From assembly GCA_965153455.1 (NCBI GenBank), contig OZ234496.1, positions 10,687,863-10,751,862 on the forward strand: a DNA stretch of 64,000 nucleotides. The letters run 5' to 3'. This document shows, piece by piece, positions 44,916-56,777 of this stretch (position 1 is its first letter; each line of letters starts with the position of its first letter). The notes beneath the pieces are model-generated. The model was not told the origin of the DNA. It made no database searches and saw only the letters and a list, made by a program, of their open reading frames with translations. A program made the position numbers and the translations under genes. This DNA comes from Sphagnum compactum (Eukaryota; Bryophyta; Sphagnopsida; Sphagnales).

Positions 44916-47900
44916 TTTTTTTTTTGTTGATAGATAGACTACTAATCTTCAACTCTACATCTTCGTTCATGATATCACATCAAAAGTAAGGAAGTTGAAG
45001 AACCATCATCATGTCATGTGACATTGGCATGGCATTGAATGGAGTTTTAATTTCTTCTACATTTTGCTTTGTGAAAAAAATTCATTTGTGTTTGCACATG
45101 CTTCTCTCTCCTATTTCCAACTCCCTAATCATGTTCTATTTGTTGTGTGTCTCTTAACATGTTTTATTTGTGTGTCTCTTTACAAGTTTTGTTTGCACAT
45201 TTCTTTCACATTTTTTTGGCCCTTTTTCCCATTGCAGTTGTTGTATCCTTGCTCATAGGGAAATATCTTATTCATTCATTTTTTGCAAGTTTTTGTACAT
45301 TTCTTTCCTCTAATCTTAAAAAAAAATTGGCTTCTTCTATGTTTCATTCTTAGAGTTATTTCAAAATTTCATTTTAGTTTTTTGTCATGTGGCACTTGAA
45401 GATTGTCTTCCACTTAGTAAGCTTTTTCAAATGTTCCTTTCAATTGTTATTTGTTATGTGACACCAAGTTTTCGTGATTTTGCATTCGTTTTGTTGCACA
45501 ACATTGAATTGTGCATGCCACCAACTTTCTCTCCTTTGTTTTCAAAGATTTCCTTGCTACCCTTTCTTTTGTGTTTAAAATGTTGCAAGCATCAAAGCTT
45601 TGTGGTGTGAAATCAAGAGGTGTTGAAGCTCTATGGAAGCTCCTTGGAAATTTTATGGTCGAAGTTTTGTGACAAAAGTTTTATGGCGAAAGCTTTATGT
45701 TGTTCAAGATTTGTGGTGTAGAAGTTATGAAACTCTTGAAAAAAGTTGACTACGCAAGAGAAAACAGTAAATTGCATATGGAAATCATGGATATCACTAA
45801 AGTATCACACAACTTTCTCAAGAATTAGCTTACTAACAAGGTTTTAAGGAATAAAATGTTCATTTTATGAAGATTTTAATCACATCAATGTTTGTCTAAA
45901 TTTTGTTTAACACAAAATATTAGTGTTGATGTTAGTGATGCCACATTAATAACCAATTCAACTATGTACTCACAAGCTATGACAAGTCTAAATAGAGTTA
46001 ATTAGTTGTTGTATTGACGACCACAACTCCAAGTTTGAATGTATCATTAGTCTATGTAATGTTCTACCTATTTGTACATTCTTTTAAAATAAAAATCAAT
46101 ACTTCTCTTCTCACTTTTCTTAATATTAACATACCTACTAGCCTACTACCTATTGACTACCTAGTTACTAAATACTAAATACCTACCTTCTACATATTAA
46201 TTATTAACCTATTATTTATTAATTGCCTACATATCTACTACCCATTAATTAATGTGGCCTTACCTATGTGGGCCCATCTAACTTCCTAAATCTTGCTCTT
46301 GAAACAAGTCCTACCACAATAACATGCAATGAACACAACAAACACAACATAAAGCCAAGAGTAGGTGGGGACCAAAATAAATTGTAGAAACATGAGCTTT
46401 GTAACCACATGTTTCTTTCAAAATGATGCACCTTTCCAATTTCAAATTGGCTTGAACATAGGGTCTCAATGTGGCGCAACTAGGCTTGATAGATCTATGT
46501 AGTTGATAAATCAATGTAATTGAATTTCCCATAAATGGGTTGATGAAGCAAAATGATAATAAAAGTTTCGTACTATTGTCCATTTATGTAAACTAATTCA
46601 AAAAATTTAATAAGTGACTATAGGTGTGTAATCATATTTTGTTTTCAGTTTTGTGGTTTCAAAATTTTAGCAAAATTACTCAATTTTGCACTAAAACCCA
46701 ATTTTTTTCATAATTCCATTTTTTTTATACTCGAGTGACAAAACATTTCCCAAATAAACCCTTAACATGTGTTGCATCCATTTTTTCCCCCTTTATTAAT
46801 GAATTGATGTAAATTTGTCACCCCATTTCATTCATTTTATTTCAATTATATGCATTTTTCAACATGTGGAAGTAAGAAAGTCTCTTGCTCCTATGTGTGT
46901 TGCATCTTTACTATGTTCATAAACCATGGGACTTTACATGCATAAATGTTGTTTTAGAACATTGTGTGTTTTGAGTTTTCAAATTATTTATAGTTTAGTG
47001 AATCTCATCTTACTCTAGCATAATACAAGGAATACTTGTTTTCTTTCTAACACTATTTTGAAATGGAACCAAACTTTTAATTTATTGCATCTTCTTTTTG
47101 CAAGAAGGTTCAATTCATTATCCTAATACATTCATTTCCAAAGTTTTATAAATTCACTTTTGGCTTAATGTTCATTTTCAACCAACTTGGAAGATAAATT
47201 TGTATATGTGATGGTTGTTACTAAAAAAAATGAATGTACCAAGATTAATTCAAAAACAGACTTCCAAACATTTGTAATATTAATACTATGATTATGAAAG
47301 TTAATTGAACAGTAATCACCCTCAATAGAGACTTGAGAATTGCAAGTAAACAAATTGAATCACCTACATTCATGGGGTTTTAATTTAACTGTGTCAAAAC
47401 CACCATTCAAAAATTGCCATTGGGCAAAAATGCTTGACTTTAGAAGATGGTTTCAACTCTCTTATTACAATAACACATGAATGTTTCACAAGCAACATCA
47501 TTGAAACATGGTAATATTCTATGGTATGTCATGTCCTTATGTGTAAAACTTATAAAAAAAACTAGGAATGAACACAATTGAGTATGCAAACTTATAAATT
47601 TTTTGAATAAAACCCATGTACACCAAAGCTCATATCATTTTTTATGTAATCCATGTGTTCATGTCATTTACAAAATCATTACCTTATAAACACATCTTTA
47701 AACTAAAAAAATATGTTTACTTCCTTTTTTGAACTTTGTGAAACTTTTTTTGAGAAGTTGTAAATGATTTTCATGACTCAAGTTGAAAGATCTAGGCATG
47801 ATGCTAATTAAATGCAACACAAAAACATGCCATATGAACTGACATTCTTGTGGATATTGATGATAATGGAACTAGGGACTTCAATATGTAATTGTTTATC

Positions 47901-49420
47901 ATAAGTTTCAATGGCACATTGAACCCCCTTTTCACAACACACCCAATATGAATGTATCATCATTTGTCCACATCATCGAATATGATATCAAATATGGTCA
48001 AGAAAACAAAATGTATTTTGCCACCTTAAACTTCAATGTACAAAATAAGAAACACAAATAAAGTCTTTTGTAGAAAGAAAAATTAACTTAAATCTTGAAA
48101 TGGAATTGACTGAAAAGAATTAGTATCATTAAAAAATGCAATAAATGCATAATGGGCACATAGAAAAATGTTGGGTTTAGTTGTTGTGGTTTTTTTAATT
48201 GATAAGGTTGCAAAATTTATTTTCATAGGTTATTAATTTTTCATTCTTTTGGATTTGCACATGACATAATCCACTCTCCATAAGGACTATTGCGCAAGGC
48301 ATGGAGATGTGGTTGAATTGCTTCAACTAACCCCAATGAGTTAAAGCCCCTTATAGGAATTGAAGCAAAATATAAATTGAACCAAGACTTGAAATATTGG
48401 AATTCATTTTAATATAGAAGAGATCATAATTTCAACTATTTTAATTTGTCCAAATTCCATGACAATTCATATGTCCATACAACATATCATTCATGAATTT
48501 TCATTGGAAAATTGGATGAATTTTCATTCATGAACTTTTGTGAATGAAATTTTATGGACAAATGATACAAATTTCATGGATGGTTATATTTTGTGAAATT
48601 TCAAGATGAAACAATGAAAACCCCTTTAGTTCATCCCAAGGTATGGGGACTAAACCCCCAAAATGACAATAATGGAAATAAGGAAAAAAGAAGGAAAAAT
48701 GGGGGCATGTGCCATGGCTTTTTGCATTGCAAAAAAACAAGTGTACAAGAGATTTAAGATGGGATTAAGATAATACAATAATCGTGGGCACCTCATAGAT
48801 AAATCATTTATAACAAATGGAACCAACATGTTTTGGACTCACTACATTCACACAAATTGTACTCGAGAGGAAAAACCACCTTCCCCCCTATAATATATCA
48901 TGTGATTGGTGGTGGGCTTGATAAAAACACAAAGGAGAGAGAAAATATGTAGATTTTTACATGATGAGAAATTTTGTTTGCTAGAACCACACTATCATGC
49001 AACTAAAGTTCCAAAACAACTAATATACAACTACATTACAACTAGAACATTGAAATACAAGTAATTAATAATAAAAACGCCACGTTAAAAAATCAGGGAA
49101 TTGTAATGTAATTGCAACGTCATTACAAATGGGAGGTTTAATGCATGCATTGTACATATAAACATAATCAATCATGTTTGATTTTTTGGTAAGTTTCATT
49201 TTAATGGTGTGTGACAACTACATTGCAACTAGTGTAAATGTAACACCAATAATCAAATGCATTGTAACTAGTGTACATCATCAACACATATGATCATACC
49301 ACGTGCATGCATTTTAATCATCCATTTTGTATGACACTTGCAACTAGTTATCAACTATGATTTGATACAACTAGTTATGTCACTATGTTGCCAATGTAAA
49401 AAATTATATTTTCGCACTAT
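44916..49420. other. Gene-poor AT-rich intergenic DNA
   Basis: Only short ORFs without recognisable motifs occur. A T-rich, CT-containing stretch at about 45050-45600 gives several hydrophobic chance frames. No transposon termini were identified. Confidence 0.45.
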
Positions 49421-50470
49421 GTTGTGATTATTTTTCAATTGTTAATAAATTAATAATTAAAAATCATATTTATTCTTTAGTATTTAATATTTATTATCTA
49501 ATTATTTTTATATAATTTATTAATTACTACATGTTAATTAATATTTAATTACTATGAAATAATTAATTAATCTAAAAATTTAACAATTAATCTAAACTAA
49601 TTAGTTTAATTTAAACAATTAGTTTGTTAATTGAATCAAATAAATTATTAAATAAATTTCTAAATTAGATTATATTAATAAAAATATTTAGTTCAAATGA
49701 ATAATTATCAATTCTAAATTTTAAATAATTAATATTTGAAATTCAAATAATTAATTAAAAAATTAGAATCAAATACAAATGATTGGATATCTAGATTCAA
49801 ATAATTATTTATTTGATAATAAATTATTCGGAGTCAAATAATTAATTATCTAAAAATTTAATTAACAAATTAGATGAATTAGATAGATCAATTCATATAA
49901 TTATTTGATAACTATGTTTTCTTCCCATATTCATATATAGTTTTTAATTTTTAACAATGAATTATTTTTCAATAATTTGTTAACTATTAGCTGCTAATTA
50001 ATATGTAACTTATTTCATCACTACGAACTAATTAATTAGGCTGATAATTAGCTATTAATATGAATTAATTTTCCTAGTTTAAATAATTAGTTCATTAGTT
50101 GACTTAAAAAAGTAACTAAAGTTTGAAATTCAGATAATAAATGAATAATTATTTGAATTCAAATAATTTGTTAGTTACTTCATCCAAATAATTAATATTT
50201 TTTAAAAATTTATTTAAATTCACTAGCAAGCTAATTATTTAGATTAAAATCATTAATTTAACTAATTAATTCATATAATTAATTCAAATAATGAATTGTC
50301 ATATCATCTCAATAATTCATTTTGGAAATCCAAATGATTAATTATCTAATAACTAATCAATTAATTATTTGAATTAGACTGATTTATTCAAACAAATAAT
50401 TCAAATTACAATTTCAAATAAATTTTTATTGATAATTAATTCACATATGTAATTATCATATAATTATCTA
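49421..50470. repeat. Extreme AT-rich block (AATTAATT / ATTTGAATT motifs)
   Basis: About 1 kb is built almost wholly of A and T with recurring AATTAATTATTTGAA-type words and many short palindromes (AATTAATT, AAATTATTT). It would melt easily and could form cruciforms. It resembles a matrix-attachment or degenerate satellite region. No coding potential. Confidence 0.75.
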
Positions 50471-50744
50471 TTTTTACAAAACTAAAAAGGAACACAAATA
50501 ATGCGGGAATTTTTAAAAAAAATTGCAACCCAATTTGCAACTAAAATATTTAACATGTATTTTTTGTCCTTGAATTTCCTCTCATAGATTATATAAAAAA
50601 GGTGTCTTTTCTTGTGTGCTCACATTGAAATGCATGTGTCAATTTGGGATGAGCTCAAAAAAAATTAACCCAAAAAAAAAACATAAAAATAAATAAAAAT
50701 ATTTACATGGCTACTTTTTAGTTCACCCTACCTTTTTACTTTCC

Positions 50745-50945
50745 TATTTCAGTATTTGCCTACTTAGGTGGATAAGTAAGTCTTTTTTACCTACCTATGT
50801 AGGTAAGTAGATATGTAGCCTATGTATGTAGGTATGTCCTACCTACCTAATTTTACCTACGTACTTAAGTAGGTTGGTAGGTTAGAGCTACGTCCAACCT
50901 ACCTACCTATGCTTATGTATCAACCTACTTAGTTACTTCATTTTT
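50745..50945. repeat. TACC/GGTA tetranucleotide repeat, palindromic
   Basis: Blocks of CTACCTACC alternate with GTAGGTAGG and GTATGTAGG, so neighbouring pieces are mutually complementary. The array is interrupted and about 200 bp long. Confidence 0.75.
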
Positions 50946-53280
50946 CCAAATTTTCCAAAATTCAAAAATATGCCACATGGCAATTTTCGATTACACCATG
51001 TGTCATAATGTAAGACCATGTAAAACAAACAATAATAATGGATGGTGAAAATCAATATTTCTAGAAAATAATAATTTTCATCCAAATGTCCCCATAATGC
51101 CATGTGTCAAATTTTGATGAATCAATAAAAGATCCTTAACATGATGCTACCATTGTAGTTACAAACTAGTTGCATTAGTATTACATAATAGTTGTTCCTA
51201 CATAGTTGTAATTAAATTGCACAAGTTGCATATGTATACAATTTCACATACGATGTGTTACATCTTTTGAAATTCATGCAACTTGTCTAATAGCACTCAC
51301 GCTCATAGAAATACATTAAATTGCAATGAGATGTAAATGATCATTGCAACTCAAAAGCCTAGTTGCAAGGCTAGTTGCAAATCACCCCATTTTTTCATGG
51401 TGTTAATTCAAGTGTAACAAGAAATACATAAATAATGTATATATGTAGGAAAGGAAAGAAATCTTTAAAAAATTGTAATGTTTGTTGGAAACATGTTTTT
51501 TCACTTTTGTACTTATCAATTACTTGTCATTTTAAAACTTATGAATTAATGTTTTCTAGCATTCACCTTAAGACATAGGGTTTGATCTCTACATATAAAC
51601 TTAATTTTTAGTTATGTAGCTTGGTTTTAGTCTTTTTGATTTTTTTAAATGATTGTAATCATTGTTGTGTAGAATCAAATTTTGAATTTGTTGAAATAAA
51701 TTGAATCCTCAATTAACCATATGGAAACAAATGTTATATAAAACATTACTTAATTTTTTTTTAAAAATGCAAGAGATTTATGTCATTTTCCACACTTTTG
51801 TTACACACTATACATTGGAACTATTTTGACTATGAAAAAGTTGAGTCACTTTCCACACTTCTATTGCGTAATATACCTCAAAGCCATATTGATTATGAAT
51901 GAGTTGGACCATTTTCCACACTTCCAATACATATACCACATAACTAGCTTGATTGTCATTTTGCATAAGCATGCATGCACATGTCTTCATGTCTTTACAT
52001 GAGGAACTTTAACACAACTCAAAGTGCCATGAAAGTATGTTTGAGTATTTTTATTTCATTTTTCTTGTTTCTAAACCCGTGATTTGCCATACAATGAAAA
52101 TGGCTAAAGCTAGGCATGATGACAAAAAATTGATGGGTATAGTTGTAGAACATATTCACCATGAATTCTGTGAAATTATGCAACCACAGCATGGGCAAAA
52201 GACATTAAAATTGTTTTGCTTTGTATTTGAGTTGTCCTCCAATATGTTCAAAGGAAGGATTTGTCTAAGTAATTTCATGCAAGTATGGTATTGGGCCTTG
52301 AAATAAACTTTTAATGAAGATATCCATTGCTATAAAGGTTGTAGGAATATACTCAAGTTGAATGGATTTTAATTCAGAATTTTCACATATATAATTATAT
52401 TGCATACAACAATTGTTCACGCATCACCATGTGCAAAATGCACATGATGCTGCAACACATTATCAAATGGCCAAAGAAAAATTAAAATAAGTAAGATCCT
52501 TTGTACAATGTGCATTAATTTCGCCAAATGGAGGTGGATCCATAGGAAATTGTTCGAGCTAAATTCTACAATCTACACATTCATTCCAAATTCAGGCACT
52601 GGATTACACCAACCATGCAATACCCACATCCAAGTACTACAACCTACTTGGATTAAACTTTTGGTTATGCCTTGTAGATGCAATACCTTAATATAGATCG
52701 GGGCATCTTGTGTGAGCAATACCCTTATAAGGCAATGCAAAATATATAAATTGTGGCCTTACATAATTGAAATAAACAAATTTTTAACTTGTTTCAAGGA
52801 AGGTCACAATTAGGGTTAGAGGAAAAAAAAAATCTCTTTCCCACCACAATTAGGGTTAGAGTACACAAACCTAATTAATTTGCAATATCCTCATATGGGT
52901 GGTGATAATTATTTTAATTGTGACCCTATTTAGGGGGCTATTTAAAAGGCTAAAATAAACAGATCTAATTCATTTTGCAATATTCTCATATGGGTGGTGA
53001 AAATATTTTAACTATGGGCTTTTGTGCACAATACTAAATTCAAATAAAAAAAATCGTTGCTATACCCTCATGTTTTCCATTCCAACATTGTGTTTGGCAA
53101 TTGTGGAATCACTTAGGTTGACAAGGAGATAGGTCAGTGTAGCAAAGTAGGTTGGATTTGGTAGGCACTTGTCTTGATGGCTCGTGGGTAGGAATTGGGG
53201 GAAGTAACTTATCTGGTACCATGCAATACCTTCATGGGTCAGAGTTCCATTGCCTTTGTGGAGGTTTAGTGCATAGGTGG
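50946..53280. other. Gene-poor AT-rich intergenic DNA
   Basis: No recognisable gene. A diverged direct repeat is visible at about 51795-51935, where a phrase around GTTGGACCATTTTCCACACTT recurs three times at about 60-70 bp spacing. An 89-codon plus-strand ORF (52037-52306) has no known motif. Confidence 0.4.
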
Positions 53281-53400
53281 ATAGGGAGTTAGATGAATAG
53301 GTAGTTGGATAGATGGGTGGATTGATAGATAAGTAAGCAATGGGTGGGTGGGTGAGTGGGTGGGTAGGAGAGAGAGTAAGCTCTTTTTTGTGCATAGGTG
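53281..53400. repeat. GGAT/GGGT simple repeat
   Basis: An imperfect tetranucleotide tract (GGTAGTTGGATAGATGGGTG through GTGGGTGGGTGAGTGGGTGG) covers about 110 bp. The opposite strand gives a Thr/Pro/His-rich chance ORF (53060-53395). Confidence 0.75.
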
Positions 53401-53814
53401 GGTAGTCTAAATATAGGAAGGTGAGAGGGGGTGGTGAGGCTCGAAAAAAAAAGTTCCAAAAATAAAAAGAGACTCCCTAAAGGGCTGAGAAAATGAAAAA
53501 TCTAAGTTCACTTGTGCTAACCACCTTTGGTTAACCGAGGGACAGGAAGGGACGAAAAAGGTACACTCATTAGTGCATCATCCATCCAGATTGGTAAATT
53601 GGTGGGTGCTGGTTCGTTCATGTTGGCCTTTTGGGTGTTCTTTGCGCTCCAGCTTCTCTAGTCCTTGTGTGTTATTCTTTCTCTAAAATGTCTTTTGAAA
53701 AAGGCCCCTTGTGTCCATGCCTCCTTTCTAACTGGTTGGTAGCACCACTCTTTCTCATTGCATTTCATGGGTTGCTCTCAATTTCTTTGAACATGATCAG
53801 TATTTCTGCTAGCT

Positions 53815-53839
53815 CATCCATCCATCCATCCATCCATCC
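53815..53839. repeat. (TCCA)n microsatellite
   Basis: Six uninterrupted tetramers of the TCCA/ATCC family lie here. Confidence 0.9.
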
Positions 53840-55219
53840 TTGAACCAATTTGGGAAGACTTAAATGAAACAGGCTTTCCAATTAGGGTTTCCAATAGGTA
53901 GTGCCAATTCCTGTGCAGCAACTGCAACAAATGTCACCCTCTATATTTGGCACTTGGGAAACTCCGAATACATACATGACATGTTGGTACTACACCACCA
54001 CCTACAACAAAGTGAACAACACAGTGAACGAGAATGATGAAGTTATCAGCTCACAAAGTGAGTGCTGAGTTATTATTATGATTTTGTCACGAGGCCGATT
54101 ATGATCACCCATATCTTTCCTCAGAGGCCATTAGGCAGGCCTCTGAGTCCTAAAGTATGATTATTATGTGTGTATAAGTGTGAATCTCTATTGCCAAGTC
54201 CAAGACTGATACATAATAACTGACATTTAAGAAATAAAGCTACCACCACATCAAGGCATTTAAATACCTTCTTCTTCTTCTTCTTCTTCCCATTCTTCAA
54301 AAAACACACAAATTTAGAATTCAGATTACCTTGCCCTAAGGTCAGTTTAGTCATTAAATAATCCTCAAAATAATGATATGAATTTTTGTGAAAATATGAA
54401 GTTGAGATGTCGAAAATCATCCTAATTATCATTAGGCTACACTCTGAAGAATTTCATTACTACTCATGTCACAATATCATAATAGATCAAATTTTAGAAA
54501 CGAATCAATTTTTTTTTCATTTTGGTGCCCAAAAACTTAGAACCCTGTGAGCTATGTGAGCAAAGAAAATTTCTATGTCTCTTGGCCATGAAATAATGAA
54601 GTAAACTCATGAGTGTTAATCACCATATAACTTAAGTGTTAAACTACTCTTTGATATTGGTGTGTTTCTTTTTACTTTGAAAAAAGAAGACTATCTTCAT
54701 TAATGTACCTACTCGTGGTATAGTGTTTGCAAATAAGAATGTGACAAAACGTCTTAGAATTGAAGTCCGACTAGGTATATCTTTGGCAAAATGGGGTATG
54801 AACTATGAACAAGCTTTGTCATCTGTTTTGATGACAAAGAACTTCCTTTCAAATTTTTTATTTTATAACTTTCAATCTTTTTAAAAGTTGCAAAATAATA
54901 ATATCTATGCCAAGTAAAATATCAAAATTTGTGAATTTTTGTTAGGAAATTTTACAAAATCCATGTCATTAGTTGGAATTGAAAATTGAAAAAAATTCCC
55001 CAATATTTATGCTGGAAAAATGACAAAATTTGTTGGGTCGAAAACACTGCTTCCCATTACTTACTTACTTACTTGCAATTTAGCGTCATTAGGACCTATT
55101 ATTTGGCCCCATTATTATCTTGCACTCGGGATCTGAAGGCTTAACATGTTTAAAACTTTTCTATGGTGGGATTTATTAGACAACATGACATTTGAGATTT
55201 TTGAAAACAAAAAATAGGC
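53840..55219. other. Intergenic DNA with a short (CTT)n tract
   Basis: No gene was recognised. A CTT trinucleotide run of about seven units lies at about 54269-54290. The rest is AT-rich unique sequence. Confidence 0.45.
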
Positions 55220-55575
55220 GCATGTATTTAATTGGCTATTTAAAGTGCTTGACCTAAAGTTGAAATGGGAAAAAAGTGAAAAAAAAAATGGAAAAATTTC
55301 ATGTGAAGTTGCATGTATTTAATTGGCTATTTAAAGTGCTGGATCAAAAGTTGAAATGGGAAAGAAAAAAAAGAAAAAAAAGGAAAAATTTCATGTGAAG
55401 TTGCATGTATTTTAAATTGGCTATTTAAAGTGCTTGACCTAAAGTGGAAATGGGAAAAAAATGGAAAAAATTCATGTGAAGTTGCATGTATTTAAATTGG
55501 CTATTTAAAGTGCTTGACCTAAAGTGGAAATGGGAAAAAAATGAAAACAAAAAATGGAAAAATTTCATGTGAATC
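55220..55575. repeat. Four-copy tandem repeat, about 81-92 bp units
   Basis: Units begin GCATGTATTT at 55220, 55311, 55403 and 55484. Each carries TTGGCTATTTAAAGTGCT, an A-rich bridge and AAATTTCATGTGAA. Length differences come from the internal A-run. The array ends about 1.2 kb upstream of the CDCA7-type gene's start codon. Confidence 0.85.
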
Positions 55576-55678
55576 CCCAAACAAAACAATAATAACGAAA
55601 GAATTATGGCCCATCTACTTCATACCTATGCGTACAAGGTATGATAGTAGTCTATTTTATAACGGAGTTTTTCTTTTT

Positions 55679-55697
55679 GGGGGGGGGGGGGGGGGGG
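55679..55697 (+). repeat. Homopolymer run of 19 G
   Basis: Nineteen consecutive G, then TGTGTGTTTTTTGG. Homopolymer G this long is rare in plant DNA. A second, ten-G run lies at 56096-56105. Both fall in the T/G-rich upstream region of the zinc-finger gene. Confidence 0.9.
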
Positions 55698-56239
55698 TGT
55701 GTGTTTTTTGGTTTTTGTTTTCCCCCCTTCCCTTCTTTCGTTTTGTTGTTTGTGTTGCATTTTTATTGTTTCGCATTTGCAACGGATTTTCTCGTCGTTT
55801 TAACATTTGCAACTTCCTTTGATGGTTGCGGGAATTTCTTTTTGCAGTTTGGAAAGTTTTGGGTGGAGATCATTAATGCATGTGTGGGAATGTGATTGTG
55901 AAGGAGATTTGTTGTTTATGAAGGGGTGGAGACATCAGTGGGGAGAGAGGATTGTGAGCTTTGAAGCTTTCTTTTTGTTTACTGGGGGGCTTTTGGCAAC
56001 GAATTGTTGAGAGAAGGGTTTTGGAAGTGATGGAGATCAATGGGGATAAGATGGTGAGCTTGAAGTTCTTTCTTTCTGTTGGGTTTGTTTATTTTGGGGG
56101 GGGGGTGGTTGGGTTTTGCTATGAATTGATGAGAGAGAGAAGGTTTTGTGTGGAAGTGCGTAGTTTGCTGGATTTTGCTGGGAGTAAATTTGTTTTGTGC
56201 ATGGGAGTAGAATGCGAGAAGAAGTAGGTGATGCTGACG

Positions 56240-56535
56240 AATTTTAAGTTAGTGAAGCAGAAAGAAATTGCAGTGGAAAGAAAGAAGGAATAATTCTTGA
56301 AGAAAAGTGTTGCCGAAGTGCAGGAGTTTTATGTTTCCGGGAGGTGGGTTGGGTTGGTGGGTTTTGGAGCTTTCTTGTTTGTGGAGCTTTGGAGTTTCAT
56401 GTTCTTGGACATGAAGATTCATGAGGTGGCGATGATGAGGAGTTATTAGTTAGTGAAGCAAAAAGAAACTGCACTGGAAAAGTAAGGTTTTCTTGAAGAA
56501 AACTGTTGCAGAAGTGCAGGAGTGTCTTTTATTCC
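56240..56535. repeat. Direct duplication upstream of the CDCA7-type gene
   Basis: A segment beginning AGTTAGTGAAGCA and continuing to GAAGTGCAGGAGT occurs at about 56247-56332 and again at about 56448-56525, offset by 201 bp, with moderate divergence. It lies in the probable promoter/5' leader. Confidence 0.65.
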
Positions 56536-56777
56536 TCAGGAGGCTGGGGATGTTGCTGTTGCATGAACGAGTTTCCGAGCCACAAAGTCATAAAATTCAA
56601 GCAACTTTTTCTTGTTGTAGAGCTTCAGGCATCCAGAGAGATCCCATACAATATATTGGTGGAGGACAATTTTCTTGAGCTATCAAGAAGAGACAGCAAG
56701 AAGCTGCGGAACGTAACAGGCTCAAGAAAGAAAGAAACAAAAAGGAGTCCGCCGGAGGAGCATACATCCATCCGTCC

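Noticed and set aside
55541-56227. Several overlapping plus-strand ORFs after the G-run
   Set aside because: They have low-complexity Gly/Phe/Val composition and no motif. The region looks like promoter or 5' leader.
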